In this document: positions 24,093 through 32,349 of the stretch, in pieces | Layout: every line of letters begins with the position of its first letter | How positions within the stretch are numbered: position 1 is the stretch's first letter | Assembly: GCA_903862955.1 (NCBI GenBank) | Contig: CAIPAH010000015.1 | Span: forward strand, 1 to 36,748 | Reading direction: 5' to 3' | Length of the DNA: 36,748 bases | Origin: an uncultured Opitutia bacterium | GTDB taxonomy: Bacteria; Verrucomicrobiota; Verrucomicrobiia; Opitutales; Opitutaceae | Program-made: the position numbers and the translations under genes | Notes under the pieces: generated by a model | Told to the model about the DNA's origin: nothing | Seen by the model: the letters and a program-made list of their open reading frames with translations, nothing else | The model's database searches: none

Positions 24093-27000
24093 TCAGGCCA
24101 TGCGGCCTGTGGTTTGTGAAAGCTGCAGGCTGATGATTTCGTAGGGGGAAAAGGCCAGACGGCCGTTGCGCAGTGGGGCGGCGATAGGTTGGCCGAGGAG
24201 ATCCACCTTGCGGGCCGACCAGCCCGGGGCGAGGTGGAGCTTCGCGGTGCCGCGCTGGCCGGCGACTTCGTGGAGGCGGAGGGTCCAGCGGGTGCGGGTC
24301 TCGGGCTTCGCCCAGTGGGGGATCAGCGTTTCGCCGCCTTCGAGGCCGCGGAAGGCGGACGCCACCGGGGCGCCGCGGTAGGCGACGGGAGGGGTGAAGA
24401 GGTTCTCGGCCTGCGCGGCGGGCTGCTCGGCGCGGGGAGCGGCGAGGTCGTAGAAGCCGAGGGCGAGCTCGATGGTGTGGCGGCCGAGGTCGGTGTAGAT
24501 CGTGGCGGGTTTGGGCAGGCGGCTGAGCTGCTGGGGATAGGCGCGGCCGTGGTCCTCGTAGCCGACGTGGCGAGGGGTGCGGAGGAGCGTGACGGCGAGG
24601 TCGCCGTCGCGGACGCTGACGCCGTATTTGTTTTCGGTCAGCGCGAACAGGCCGGAGCGTTCGCCCTCGGAGCTGACTGTGGCCCAGCGGCTCATCGGCC
24701 ATTCCCACATCGCCTCGGCCTCGCGCGTCGTCGCGAGCTGCGGACGCAGCACGCTGCCAAAGGGCGTGCCGCAGCGGACCTCGCGTCCGCGGTACGCGGT
24801 GGGGAAATGCAGCTTCAACAGCGAGTTCTCCTCGTTGTAATCCAGCTCGACGGTGACGCGCAGCACGCTCGCGCCCGGCTCCAGCCAGTAGCGCACGGTG
24901 GCGGTGCTGGCCGCGCCAATCTGGCGGGTGACGGCGAGGGAGTTCTTGCCGGCGGTGATTTTGGCGGGGCCGTGGGCGGGCTGGCCGAGCGAGAGCGCGG
25001 CGCGGTCGATGTCCCACGGGCCGAAATTCGCGGCGTGGTCGGGGTAGGCGACGAGCCGGCCGGCGCCGGCGGAGAGTTCGACGGAGCGGCCGTCCACGCT
25101 GAGCGCGGCGAGTTCGCCGTTCGCGGTGAGTCTTGCGACGACGCAACGGTTTGAAAGGGTGCGGCCTTCGACGGTAACGGGCGGAACGTTGCGCACGACG
25201 GCGTGAGAGAGGCGGATGCCGGCGAGCGGGGGAAGGTCGACGACTTTACCGGCGACGACGCAGCGGCGGGCGAAGGGGAGCGGGTTGAAGAGGCAGGACT
25301 CGAGGTGGAGCGTGTTGCCTTCAACGCGCTTGTTCGCGGATGGACGTTTTAACGCGTTGGGGGCAACGCGTTCCACCTGTCGGAGGGCTGCGGCGGTTTG
25401 CTCACGTGTGAGCTTAGCCAGTTCCGGCAAGCCCTTCACGTAAACCTCGGGGATGGAGCTGCCGGGGATGTAGTCGTGGAATTGCGCGAAGACCATGCGG
25501 CGCCAGGCGTGATCCAGGCTGGATGGAGACGCGACGCCCTCGTCGCGTTCGGAATTCCGCGACGGGGGCGTCGCGGCTCCAGTTGCCACCAAGACGGCTT
25601 CTCGAAGTTGCAGGGAGCGCTCGAGGTCGCGGAAGTGGGACTTCACGCGGCTCTGCGTCGTGAAGGTGCCGCGGTGGTATTCGAGGTAGATTTCGCCGTC
25701 GAGGGCGGGCAGCGACGCGCGCTTGGCGGCGAGGCGGTCGAAGTAGGCCTCGGGCTGGTCCCATTTCAGCGCGGGAAGGCCGCGCAGGCCGGAAAGCCGG
25801 CGGGCGCGCTCGCACATTTCCTCGCTCGGGCCGCCGCCGCCGTCGCCGTAGCCGTTGGGCATGAGCGTTTCGTCGTGGATGTCGCCCTGCTGGTTCTGGC
25901 GCGACGTGGCGAGGAGTTCGGCGACGGAGAGGGTGTTGTTGAACTGGATGCCCTGCGTGACGTGGCTGACGACCGCGTGGCCGCCAGCGCCGCGCCAGAC
26001 GAAGCTCGAGTGCGGGAAGCGGTTGACGGTGTTCCAGGTGGTCTTGGTCGTGAAGAAGTAGTCCACGCCGCTCAACTTCATCAGTTGCGGCAGGCACGCG
26101 CTGAAGCCGAACAAGTCGGGCAACCAGAGCACGCGCGAGCGTTGGCCGCTGAGTTTCTCGAATGACTCCTGGCCGAGGATGAACGCGCGGGCGAGGCCCT
26201 CGCCGGTGGGCACGTGGGAGTCGGCTTCGACGTACATGCCGCCGGTGGCTTCCCACTGGCCCGAGCGCAGGCGGGCGCGGACGGCGCGGTGCAGCTCCGG
26301 CGAGCGGCGGCCGACGGCCTCGTAGCTCGCTGCTTGCGAGTAGGCGAAACGGAACTCGGGGTAGAGCGCCATCAGCCGGTTCATGTTCGAGAACGTGTGC
26401 ACGGCCTTGCCCTCGCCGATCTGCTCGGTCCAGAGCCAGACGAGGTCGAGATGCGAGTGGCCGGTGAGCGCCGCGCGCGCGAGCGGCGCGGCATCGCGCA
26501 TCTCGTGATAGACGGTGGCGAGCGCGCGGCGGAGGGCGTCGACGCCCGACGAGTCGAACGCGTCGAGGGCGGTGTCGAGCCCGCGCAGCAGCTTGCGATA
26601 GAGCGGCGAGACGTCGGTCAGCGGGACCTGCTGCGTCATGGCGCCCAGTTCCTTCGGCACGCCGGGAAGTTCGCGAACGCGCAGCTCGAGCATGTAATCG
26701 TAGAGGCAATTCAGGTCGTGATACGCGGCCCACGCGGCGTCATCGCGGCGCAGCAGCGAGGCGTCGCGGAAGAGATTGCCGGTCTCGGCGAGGCCCTTGG
26801 CGTCGGGGTGCCAGACGGCGGCCTGCACGCAGAGCGACTCGACCCAGACCTCGCGCACGCCGGCGGGAAGCTCGACCGTGCGGTGGGCGACGTCGAAGCC
26901 GTAGAACGGCGTGCCGTTGACGAAGAGCGTCGCCTCGCCCTGTTCGTCCCAGCGCATCCAGCGCGGTCCGCCCGCGGGGAGCGTCACGCGACACCAGCGC

Positions 27001-27209
27001 TGATCGTAGAGCCGGCCCCAGGTTTCCCCGTCGCGGACGGGCCGGCGCGGAGCCTTCTTGCCGGTGGCGAGCGGCACGTGCTCCGGGCGGGACGCGGTGG
27101 CCTCGACGCGCAGCGGGCGGGCGTCGGACCAGATCATTTCAGCCAGGCGCAGCACGCCGCGCTGGGTGCGCAGGGGCGTGAGCGAGATCAGGGGATTGAG
27201 CGGCAGCAT
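24093..27209 (-). CDS. GH38 alpha-mannosidase
   Basis: 1038 residues from the ATG at 27209. Family signatures: ALTGHSHLDLVWLWTEQIGE (about 247-266; zinc ligands His and Asp), LWLPDLFGFSACLPQ (361-375; the Asp of PDLFG is the nucleophile), GDGGGGPSEEM (455-465) and FAQFHDYIPGSSIPEVY (574-590). A beta-rich C-terminal region follows. The enzyme hydrolyses alpha-mannosidic bonds with a bound metal. No signal peptide, so it is probably cytoplasmic. Two stretches, residues 543-563 and 611-636, are encoded by large palindromes and flank the conserved FHD block; both look like insertions. It is divergent from the nucleotidyltransferase gene. Confidence 0.93.
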   Translation of the reverse strand: MLPLNPLISLTPLRTQRGVLRLAEMIWSDARPLRVEATASRPEHVPLATGKKAPRRPVRDGETWGRLYDQRWCRVTLPAGGPRWMRWDEQGEATLFVNGTPFYGFDVAHRTVELPAGVREVWVESLCVQAAVWHPDAKGLAETGNLFRDASLLRRDDAAWAAYHDLNCLYDYMLELRVRELPGVPKELGAMTQQVPLTDVSPLYRKLLRGLDTALDAFDSSGVDALRRALATVYHEMRDAAPLARAALTGHSHLDLVWLWTEQIGEGKAVHTFSNMNRLMALYPEFRFAYSQAASYEAVGRRSPELHRAVRARLRSGQWEATGGMYVEADSHVPTGEGLARAFILGQESFEKLSGQRSRVLWLPDLFGFSACLPQLMKLSGVDYFFTTKTTWNTVNRFPHSSFVWRGAGGHAVVSHVTQGIQFNNTLSVAELLATSRQNQQGDIHDETLMPNGYGDGGGGPSEEMCERARRLSGLRGLPALKWDQPEAYFDRLAAKRASLPALDGEIYLEYHRGTFTTQSRVKSHFRDLERSLQLREAVLVATGAATPPSRNSERDEGVASPSSLDHAWRRMVFAQFHDYIPGSSIPEVYVKGLPELAKLTREQTAAALRQVERVAPNALKRPSANKRVEGNTLHLESCLFNPLPFARRCVVAGKVVDLPPLAGIRLSHAVVRNVPPVTVEGRTLSNRCVVARLTANGELAALSVDGRSVELSAGAGRLVAYPDHAANFGPWDIDRAALSLGQPAHGPAKITAGKNSLAVTRQIGAASTATVRYWLEPGASVLRVTVELDYNEENSLLKLHFPTAYRGREVRCGTPFGSVLRPQLATTREAEAMWEWPMSRWATVSSEGERSGLFALTENKYGVSVRDGDLAVTLLRTPRHVGYEDHGRAYPQQLSRLPKPATIYTDLGRHTIELALGFYDLAAPRAEQPAAQAENLFTPPVAYRGAPVASAFRGLEGGETLIPHWAKPETRTRWTLRLHEVAGQRGTAKLHLAPGWSARKVDLLGQPIAAPLRNGRLAFSPYEIISLQLSQTTGRMA
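25303..25378. repeat. 76-nt palindrome inside the GH38 coding sequence (element B)
   Basis: AGGTGGAGCGTGTTGCCTTC begins the left arm (25303-25328), which matches the reverse complement of 25353-25378 with four mismatches in 26; a 24-nt spacer lies between. It stays in frame and encodes about residues 611-636 of the mannosidase. Confidence 0.88.
25524..25581. repeat. 58-nt palindrome inside the GH38 coding sequence (element A)
   Basis: Left arm 25524-25547 and right arm 25557-25581 are reverse complements over 24 bp with two mismatches, with a 9-nt spacer. It is in frame and encodes about residues 543-563, between the toroid segment LREAVLVA and the conserved LDHAWRRM. Confidence 0.9.
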
Positions 27210-27283
27210 CGCAGAGGGAAGTAGAGCGGTGGGGAGGTCATTGCGAGCCCGACGTAGCGGAGGGGGAATGCAGGAGAAATCTT

Positions 27284-27340
27284 TTTTAGCCGGAAGCCAG
27301 GAATCGGATTGGTTCCTGGTTTCCTGGCTTCCGGCTAAAA
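27284..27340. repeat. Perfect 20-bp inverted repeat, AGCCGGAAGCCAG family (copy 2)
   Basis: TTTTAGCCGGAAGCCAGGAA (27284-27303) is the exact reverse complement of 27321-27340. It lies in the divergent gap between the GH38 and nucleotidyltransferase genes and shares a 24-nt identity with the copy at 7627-7698. Confidence 0.9.
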
Positions 27341-27401
27341 CCCGATTGGTCTGCTCCGGCTGCGGCATTGACCGCGGCGGGCAAACGCCTCTGCTGGGGC
27401 G

Positions 27402-28358
27402 ATGGCACCCACGCTCCTCGTCCTCGCTGCGGGCATGGGCTCGCGTTATGGCGGGCTCAAGCAGGTCGACCCGGTCGGCCCGTCGGGCGAGACGGTGCTC
27501 GACTACGCGGTGTTCGATGCGCGGCGCGCGGGTTTCGGGCGGGTGGTGTTCGTGATCCGGAAGGACTTCGAGGCGCTGTTCCGGGAACAGGTCGGCGCGA
27601 AATACGCGGGGCAAATCGCGGTGGATTACGTTTTCCAGTCGCTCGACACGCTGCCGGCGGGCGCGTCCGTGCCGGCGGGACGCGAGAAACCCTGGGGCAC
27701 GGGGCATGCGGTCTGGTGCGCGCGCGAGGCAGTGCATGAGCCGTTCGCGGTGATCAACGCGGATGATTTTTACGGCGCGGATTCTTTCGTGCAGCTGGCG
27801 AAGTTCCTGACCAGCGCGGCGGCGTCGCCGCGGGGCTTCGACCCAATGTCGGGTCACCCGGCGCCGCGCACGCTGGCGACGCAATTCGCGATGGTGGGCT
27901 TCACGCTGGCGAACACGCTGTCCGAGCACGGTGCGGTGGCGCGCGGGCTCTGCGCGACGGGCGCAGACGGGCTGCTGGCGTCGATTACGGAGCAAACGGG
28001 GATCCTCGCGACGGAGGTGGGCCCCGCCGCCGCCGAGACGATGGCGGGCAAGGCGGGGCGAAAATTTTCGGGGAAGGAAACCGTGTCGATGAACTGCTGG
28101 GGCTTCACGCCGGCGCTGTTCGCCGGGCTGGAGCGACAGCTGGGGGCGTTCCTCGCGGCGCGCGGCGGCGATGCGAAGGCGGAATTCTACCTGCCGGCGG
28201 CGGTGTCCGAGATGATCGCCCGGCACGAGGCGGTGGTGCGGGTGTTGCCGACGGGCAGCGCGTGGTTCGGCGTGACGTATCGCGAGGACAAGCCCCGCGT
28301 GATGGCGGCGATCGCGGAACTGGTGCAGGCGGGGAAATACCCAATGCGACTATTTTAG
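27402..28358 (+). CDS. NDP-sugar pyrophosphorylase-like nucleotidyltransferase
   Basis: 318 residues. The N-terminus LLVLAAGMGSRYGGLKQVDPVG (5-26) is the nucleotide-binding signature of sugar-1-phosphate nucleotidyltransferases (LAAGxGxR...K), GTGHAVWCAREAV is the base-recognition segment and VINADDFYGADSF gives the metal Asp. Such proteins turn a sugar-1-phosphate and an NTP into an NDP-sugar. In many bacteria this subgroup is found next to NahK-type kinases, as here (the kinase gene is two genes on). Start ATG at 27402 after TGGGGCG. It precedes GH116 by a 175-nt repeat-rich gap. Confidence 0.88.
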   Translation: MAPTLLVLAAGMGSRYGGLKQVDPVGPSGETVLDYAVFDARRAGFGRVVFVIRKDFEALFREQVGAKYAGQIAVDYVFQSLDTLPAGASVPAGREKPWGTGHAVWCAREAVHEPFAVINADDFYGADSFVQLAKFLTSAAASPRGFDPMSGHPAPRTLATQFAMVGFTLANTLSEHGAVARGLCATGADGLLASITEQTGILATEVGPAAAETMAGKAGRKFSGKETVSMNCWGFTPALFAGLERQLGAFLAARGGDAKAEFYLPAAVSEMIARHEAVVRVLPTGSAWFGVTYREDKPRVMAAIAELVQAGKYPMRLF

Positions 28359-28567
28359 TCGCGTCGAGGGTCGAGGAGTCGAAAAGACGAGGAGCCAAAT
28401 GGAAATGTCGAGATGTCCAAGAGACGAGGAGTCGAGAAGCCAGATTTTCGAGTAAACGAATAGCAACGAGCACCCTGCTTCACATTTCGGCGTTCGACTC
28501 CTCGACCTCTCGTCCCTCGACTCTCTTCTGCCAGTGAAATCGACTACTCGACCCTCGACTCCTCGAC
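28346..28567. repeat. GTCGAGG/GTCGAGGAGTCG repeat cluster around the GH116 start
   Basis: GCGACTA-TTT-TAGTCGC (28347-28363) forms a hairpin over the nucleotidyltransferase stop codon. GTCGAGGGTCGAGGAGTCG (28363-28381), a similar copy near 28425-28437, then opposite-strand copies at 28494-28523 and 28540-28567, recur within 200 nt. The last copy encodes the first codons of the GH116 protein. Confidence 0.8.
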
Positions 28568-31125
28568 CTGGCGGCGGCTGGCCTGTCCTTCGCTCCTACA
28601 CGGGCGAGCACCTGGCGCGAATCGCGATGCCGGTGGGAGGAATTGGCACGGGCACGGTTTCGCTGACGGGGTGCGGCGCTTGGCGTCACTGGGAAATCAT
28701 GAACCGGCCGGCGAAAAATTTCACGCCGGCAGGCCAGGGCGGCGCGGCGCCGTTTTTTGCGGTGCGCGCGGCGCGGCGCGGCGAGCCGCCGGTCACGCGG
28801 CTGCTGGAAGGCCCGCTGCCGGTGGGCGAGTGGGATGGCGAGGAAGGTTCGCCGACGCGACAGGCGGGATTGCCGCGGTTCCGGCGCTGCACGTTTCGCG
28901 CGGCGTATCCGCTGGCGCAGGTGGAGCTGGCGGACGAGGCGGTGCCGGTGACGGCGGTGCTGCAGGTGTTCAACCCGCTGATCCCGGGCGACAGCGCGCG
29001 CAGCAGCCTGCCGGTGGCGCTGGTGCGCGTGGTGCTGCGAAACAATTCGCGCGCGCCGGTGAGCGCGGCGGTGGCGGCGGTGCTGCCCAATTTCATCGGC
29101 TGTGACGGCTTTGCGCTGAAGCTGGACGATTTTCGCGGGAAACTTTTCCCAACCGGCGCGGCGGGCAACCGCAACGAGTGGCGCGAGGCCGGAGGGTTGC
29201 GGGGCCTGGCGTTCGCTTCGGACGGCGTGGACCGGCAGCACGTGGCGTGGGGCACGATGGCGCTGGCGACGACGGCGAAGCGCGGCGTGACGCACCGGAC
29301 CAGCTGGCAGGATTTCATCTGGCCGGCGGACGGCCTGCTGGATTTCTGGGATGACTTTGCGGCGGACGGAAGGCTCGAGTCGCGCGAGTCGAAGAACGAC
29401 ACGCCCACGGGCTCGCTGGCGGTGACGATTGACGTGCCGCCGATGAGCGAGCGCGCGGTGGAGTTCGTCACTGCGTGGCATTTCCCGAACCGCGAGACCT
29501 GGAGCCGTCCGGCAACGGAGCCCCCGACGCTCGTCGGCAATCATTACACGACGCAGTTTGCCGACGCGTGGGCGGCGGCGGTGCACGCGGCGAAGCAATG
29601 GCCGGCACTGGAGCACGACACGGTGGCGTTCGTGCGGGGCGTGGCGGAGAGCGATCTGCCGGCGGAGGCGCGGGAGGCGGCGCTGTTCAACCTCTCGACG
29701 CTGCGCACCCAGACGTGTTTCCGCACGCCGGACGGGCGCTTTTTTGGCTGGGAAGGCTGCTTCGACCGGCGGGGCAGCTGCCATGGGAGCTGCACGCACG
29801 TCTGGAATTACGAGCACGCGACGGCGCACCTGTTTCCCGATCTGGCGCGGTCGATGCGCGAGACGGAGTTTTCCGAGTATGCGATGAACGCGGACGGCCA
29901 CATGAGCTTCCGCGTGCCGCTGCCGTTGAAACCGATCCCCGCGACGGGCTACGTGGCGGCGGCGGACGGGCAGATGGGTTGCCTGATCAAGCTGCACCGC
30001 GAGTGGCGGCTGTCGGGCGACACGGCGTGGCTGCGCGGCCTGTGGCCGCGGGCGAAGGCGGCGCTGGAGTTCGCGTGGCTGCCGGGCGGCTGGGATGGCG
30101 ACCAGGACGGCGTGATGGAAGGCTGCCAGCACAACACGATGGACGTGGAGTATTTCGGCCCGAACTCGCAAATGGCGTCGTGGTATCTGGGCGCGTTGCG
30201 CGCGGCGGAGGAAATGGCGCGGGCTCTGGGGGAGAAGAAATTCGCCGCGAAGTGCCGCAACCTGTTCGAACGCGGCCGGGCGTGGGTGGATGCGAACCTG
30301 TTCAACGATGACTACTATGAGCACCGCATCCAGCCGCCGGGCTCGTGGGATAAGGTTCGGGCGGGGCTGATGTATGACCCCGAGCGGAAGAATGCGAAGG
30401 ACCCGGACTACCAGCTCGGTGCCGGCTGCCTCGTGGACCAACTGGCAGGACAGGTGAACGCGCATTTCGAGGGGCTGGGCCACCTGCTGGACCCGGTGCA
30501 CGAGCGCGAGGCGCTGCGGGCGGTGCTCGCGCACAACCGCCGGCACGGCTTCGACGGGCATTTCAACCACATGCGCAGCTATGTGCTGGGCGACGAGACG
30601 GCGTTGCTAATGGCGTCGTATCCCCGCGGATCCCGGCCGGCGCGGCCGTTCCCGTATTACACCGAGGTGATGACGGGCTTCGAATACTGCGTGGCGCTGC
30701 ACCTCGCGCAGGAAGGCATGGTGCGCGACGCCATGAAAGTCGTGCGCGACATCCGCGCGCGCTACGACGGCCGGAAGCGCAATCCCTTCGACGAGGCCGA
30801 GTGCGGGCATCACTACGCCCGCGCGCTGAACAGCTGGGGACTGATCCCGGCGCTGACGGGCTTCCACTACTCGGCTCTCACCGGGGCGCTGGCGTTTGCG
30901 CCGAGCCGCCACCACGTGCGGTGGTTCTGGTCGGCGGGCGCAGCGTGGGGCACGGTCGAGCTCGCGCCCACGCGGCGGCGCACGAAGGTCACGCTCGTTT
31001 GCCGCGGCGGGCGGTTGAAACTGAGCAGGTTTACGCTGACGGGATTTGGCGAGAAGGAATTCAAGGCGGAGAAAACCCTCGCATCCGGCCGGTCGCTCAC
31101 GATTGAAATAGCGCCTGCCGAATGA
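28534..31125 (+). CDS. GH116-family glycosidase (GBA2-like, beta-glucosidase/xylosidase type)
   Basis: 863 residues. The conserved N-terminal motif RIAMPVGGIGTGTVSLTG (29-46) and an N-terminal beta domain are followed by an (alpha/alpha)6 toroid. WEGCFDRRGSCHGSCTHV (about 406-423) and HNTMDVEYFGPN (533-545) hold the candidate nucleophile (Glu407) and acid/base (Asp537). Family members cleave beta-glucosyl, N-acetylglucosaminyl or xylosyl bonds. No signal peptide. The annotated start is a GTG at 28534 whose first codons fall inside the GTCGAG repeats; no ATG precedes the conserved motif, so the start is uncertain. Its stop overlaps the next gene's ATG by the sequence ATGA, so the two are coupled. 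Confidence 0.88.
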   Translation: MKSTTRPSTPRPGGGWPVLRSYTGEHLARIAMPVGGIGTGTVSLTGCGAWRHWEIMNRPAKNFTPAGQGGAAPFFAVRAARRGEPPVTRLLEGPLPVGEWDGEEGSPTRQAGLPRFRRCTFRAAYPLAQVELADEAVPVTAVLQVFNPLIPGDSARSSLPVALVRVVLRNNSRAPVSAAVAAVLPNFIGCDGFALKLDDFRGKLFPTGAAGNRNEWREAGGLRGLAFASDGVDRQHVAWGTMALATTAKRGVTHRTSWQDFIWPADGLLDFWDDFAADGRLESRESKNDTPTGSLAVTIDVPPMSERAVEFVTAWHFPNRETWSRPATEPPTLVGNHYTTQFADAWAAAVHAAKQWPALEHDTVAFVRGVAESDLPAEAREAALFNLSTLRTQTCFRTPDGRFFGWEGCFDRRGSCHGSCTHVWNYEHATAHLFPDLARSMRETEFSEYAMNADGHMSFRVPLPLKPIPATGYVAAADGQMGCLIKLHREWRLSGDTAWLRGLWPRAKAALEFAWLPGGWDGDQDGVMEGCQHNTMDVEYFGPNSQMASWYLGALRAAEEMARALGEKKFAAKCRNLFERGRAWVDANLFNDDYYEHRIQPPGSWDKVRAGLMYDPERKNAKDPDYQLGAGCLVDQLAGQVNAHFEGLGHLLDPVHEREALRAVLAHNRRHGFDGHFNHMRSYVLGDETALLMASYPRGSRPARPFPYYTEVMTGFEYCVALHLAQEGMVRDAMKVVRDIRARYDGRKRNPFDEAECGHHYARALNSWGLIPALTGFHYSALTGALAFAPSRHHVRWFWSAGAAWGTVELAPTRRRTKVTLVCRGGRLKLSRFTLTGFGEKEFKAEKTLASGRSLTIEIAPAE

Positions 31126-32252
31126 GTTCCCTGCCGGTTCCCCCCGAGTTCCACGCCATCATCCCCGCCTTTCCGCTGCCCGGCCGCCTCGTGTCGGTCG
31201 CGCCGCATGGCAGCGGGCACATCAACGAGACGTATGCGGCGGAGTTTGCCGAGGGCGCGGGAACGCGCCGGTATGTTTTCCAGAAGATCAACCACCGCAT
31301 CTTCAAGAATGTGCCGGGGCTGATGGAGAACGTGCAGCGCGTGACCGCGCACATCGCGGCGAAGGTGCGGGCGACGGCGGGCGAGGCGGCCGCGCGGCGC
31401 GTGCTTCATCTCATCCCGGCGCGCGACGGCCGGGCGTATGCGCAGGACGAGGGCGGCGGTTACTGGCGGGTTTACGATTTCATCGAGGGCGCGCACACGG
31501 TGGACCGCGTGACGACCGAGGCGCAGGCGCGGGCGGTCGCGGCGGCGTTCGGGGAATTCCAGGCGCAGCTGGCCGACCTGCCGGGCGGGCGGCTGATCGA
31601 GACGATTCCGAATTTCCACCACACGCGCAGCCGCTTCGAGAACTTCCGCCGCGCGGTGTCGGAAAACGCCGCGAAGCGCGCGGGCGAGGTGGGCGCGGAG
31701 ATCGAGTTCGCGTTCTCGCGTGAGTCCGACGCGGACCTGCTGCTCGGGTTGCTGGCGCGCGGGGAGATTTCCGAGCGCGTGACGCACAACGACACGAAGA
31801 TCAACAACGTCATGTTGGACGACGCCACCGGCCGGACCGTGGCGGTGATTGACCTCGACACGATCATGCCCGGGCTGCCGCTCTACGACTTCGGCGAGAT
31901 GGTCCGTACGTCGGCCAGCTCGACGCTCGAGGACGATCCCAACCCCGAGAACATGCGCGTGCTCCTGCCGCCGTTTCGCGCGCTCGTCCAGGGCTACCTC
32001 AGTTCGGCGGTGGGGAGCGTGCTGAACAGCACCGAGCGCGCCCACCTCGGCTTTGCGGGGAAGCTGATGACCTACGAGAACGGCCTGCGGTTTCTCACGG
32101 ACTACCTGCAGGGTGACACGTACTACAAAATCAAGCACCCGCGGCACAACCTGGACCGCTGCCGCACGCAGTTCGCGCTCGTGCGCAGCATCGAGGCGGC
32201 GCAGCACGATATGGTCCGCATCATCGTGGAAGCCAGCCAACGGCACGACTGA
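31122..32252 (+). CDS. NahK-type anomeric sugar kinase (N-acetylhexosamine 1-kinase-like)
   Basis: 376 residues. Aminoglycoside-phosphotransferase fold with the sugar-kinase features of NahK: HGSGHINETY (29-38, nucleotide loop), RYVFQKINHRIFKNVPGLMENV (50-71), the catalytic RVTHNDTKINNVMLD (219-233; Asp224) and VIDLDTIMPGLPLYDFGE (243-260; metal Asp244/Asp246). NahK phosphorylates GlcNAc or GalNAc at C1; the sugar preferred here is not readable. It follows GH116 with a 4-nt overlap and precedes the PIG-L gene, which fits release of an N-acetylhexosamine, its 1-phosphorylation and, with the nucleotidyltransferase, activation to an NDP-sugar. Confidence 0.88.
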   Translation: MSSLPVPPEFHAIIPAFPLPGRLVSVAPHGSGHINETYAAEFAEGAGTRRYVFQKINHRIFKNVPGLMENVQRVTAHIAAKVRATAGEAAARRVLHLIPARDGRAYAQDEGGGYWRVYDFIEGAHTVDRVTTEAQARAVAAAFGEFQAQLADLPGGRLIETIPNFHHTRSRFENFRRAVSENAAKRAGEVGAEIEFAFSRESDADLLLGLLARGEISERVTHNDTKINNVMLDDATGRTVAVIDLDTIMPGLPLYDFGEMVRTSASSTLEDDPNPENMRVLLPPFRALVQGYLSSAVGSVLNSTERAHLGFAGKLMTYENGLRFLTDYLQGDTYYKIKHPRHNLDRCRTQFALVRSIEAAQHDMVRIIVEASQRHD

Positions 32253-32265
32253 GGTGCTTGGATTC

Positions 32266-32341
32266 TTGGCCCACGGAGCACACGGATGACACGGAACCGA
32301 CCGATATTTAATCCGTGTATTCCGTGACTTCCGTGGGCAAA
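32266..32341. repeat. Inverted repeat built of CACGGA units
   Basis: Left arm 32266-32295 (TTGGCCCACGGAGCACACGG onward) pairs with 32312-32341. CACGGA appears three times in the left arm and TCCGTG three times in the right, so the arm itself is a short tandem array. It fills the gap between the kinase and deacetylase genes and ends 8 nt before the next start. Confidence 0.88.
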
Positions 32342-32349
32342 TTTGGGTC

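Noticed and set aside
23155-25146. 663-codon minus-strand open frame spanning the archaemetzincin-like gene and beyond
   Set aside because: The first 364 codons are Arg/Pro-rich shadow of the mannosidase; the real gene starts at the ATG at 24054.
27210-28226. 339-codon N-terminal extension of the mannosidase
   Set aside because: It is antisense to the nucleotidyltransferase gene and Arg-rich; the real ATG at 27209 starts a typical GH38 N-terminus.
28480-30570. 696-codon minus-strand open frame
   Set aside because: It lies antisense to the GH116 gene, is Arg/His/Pro/Ala-rich and has no motif; it is a by-product of high GC coding on the other strand.
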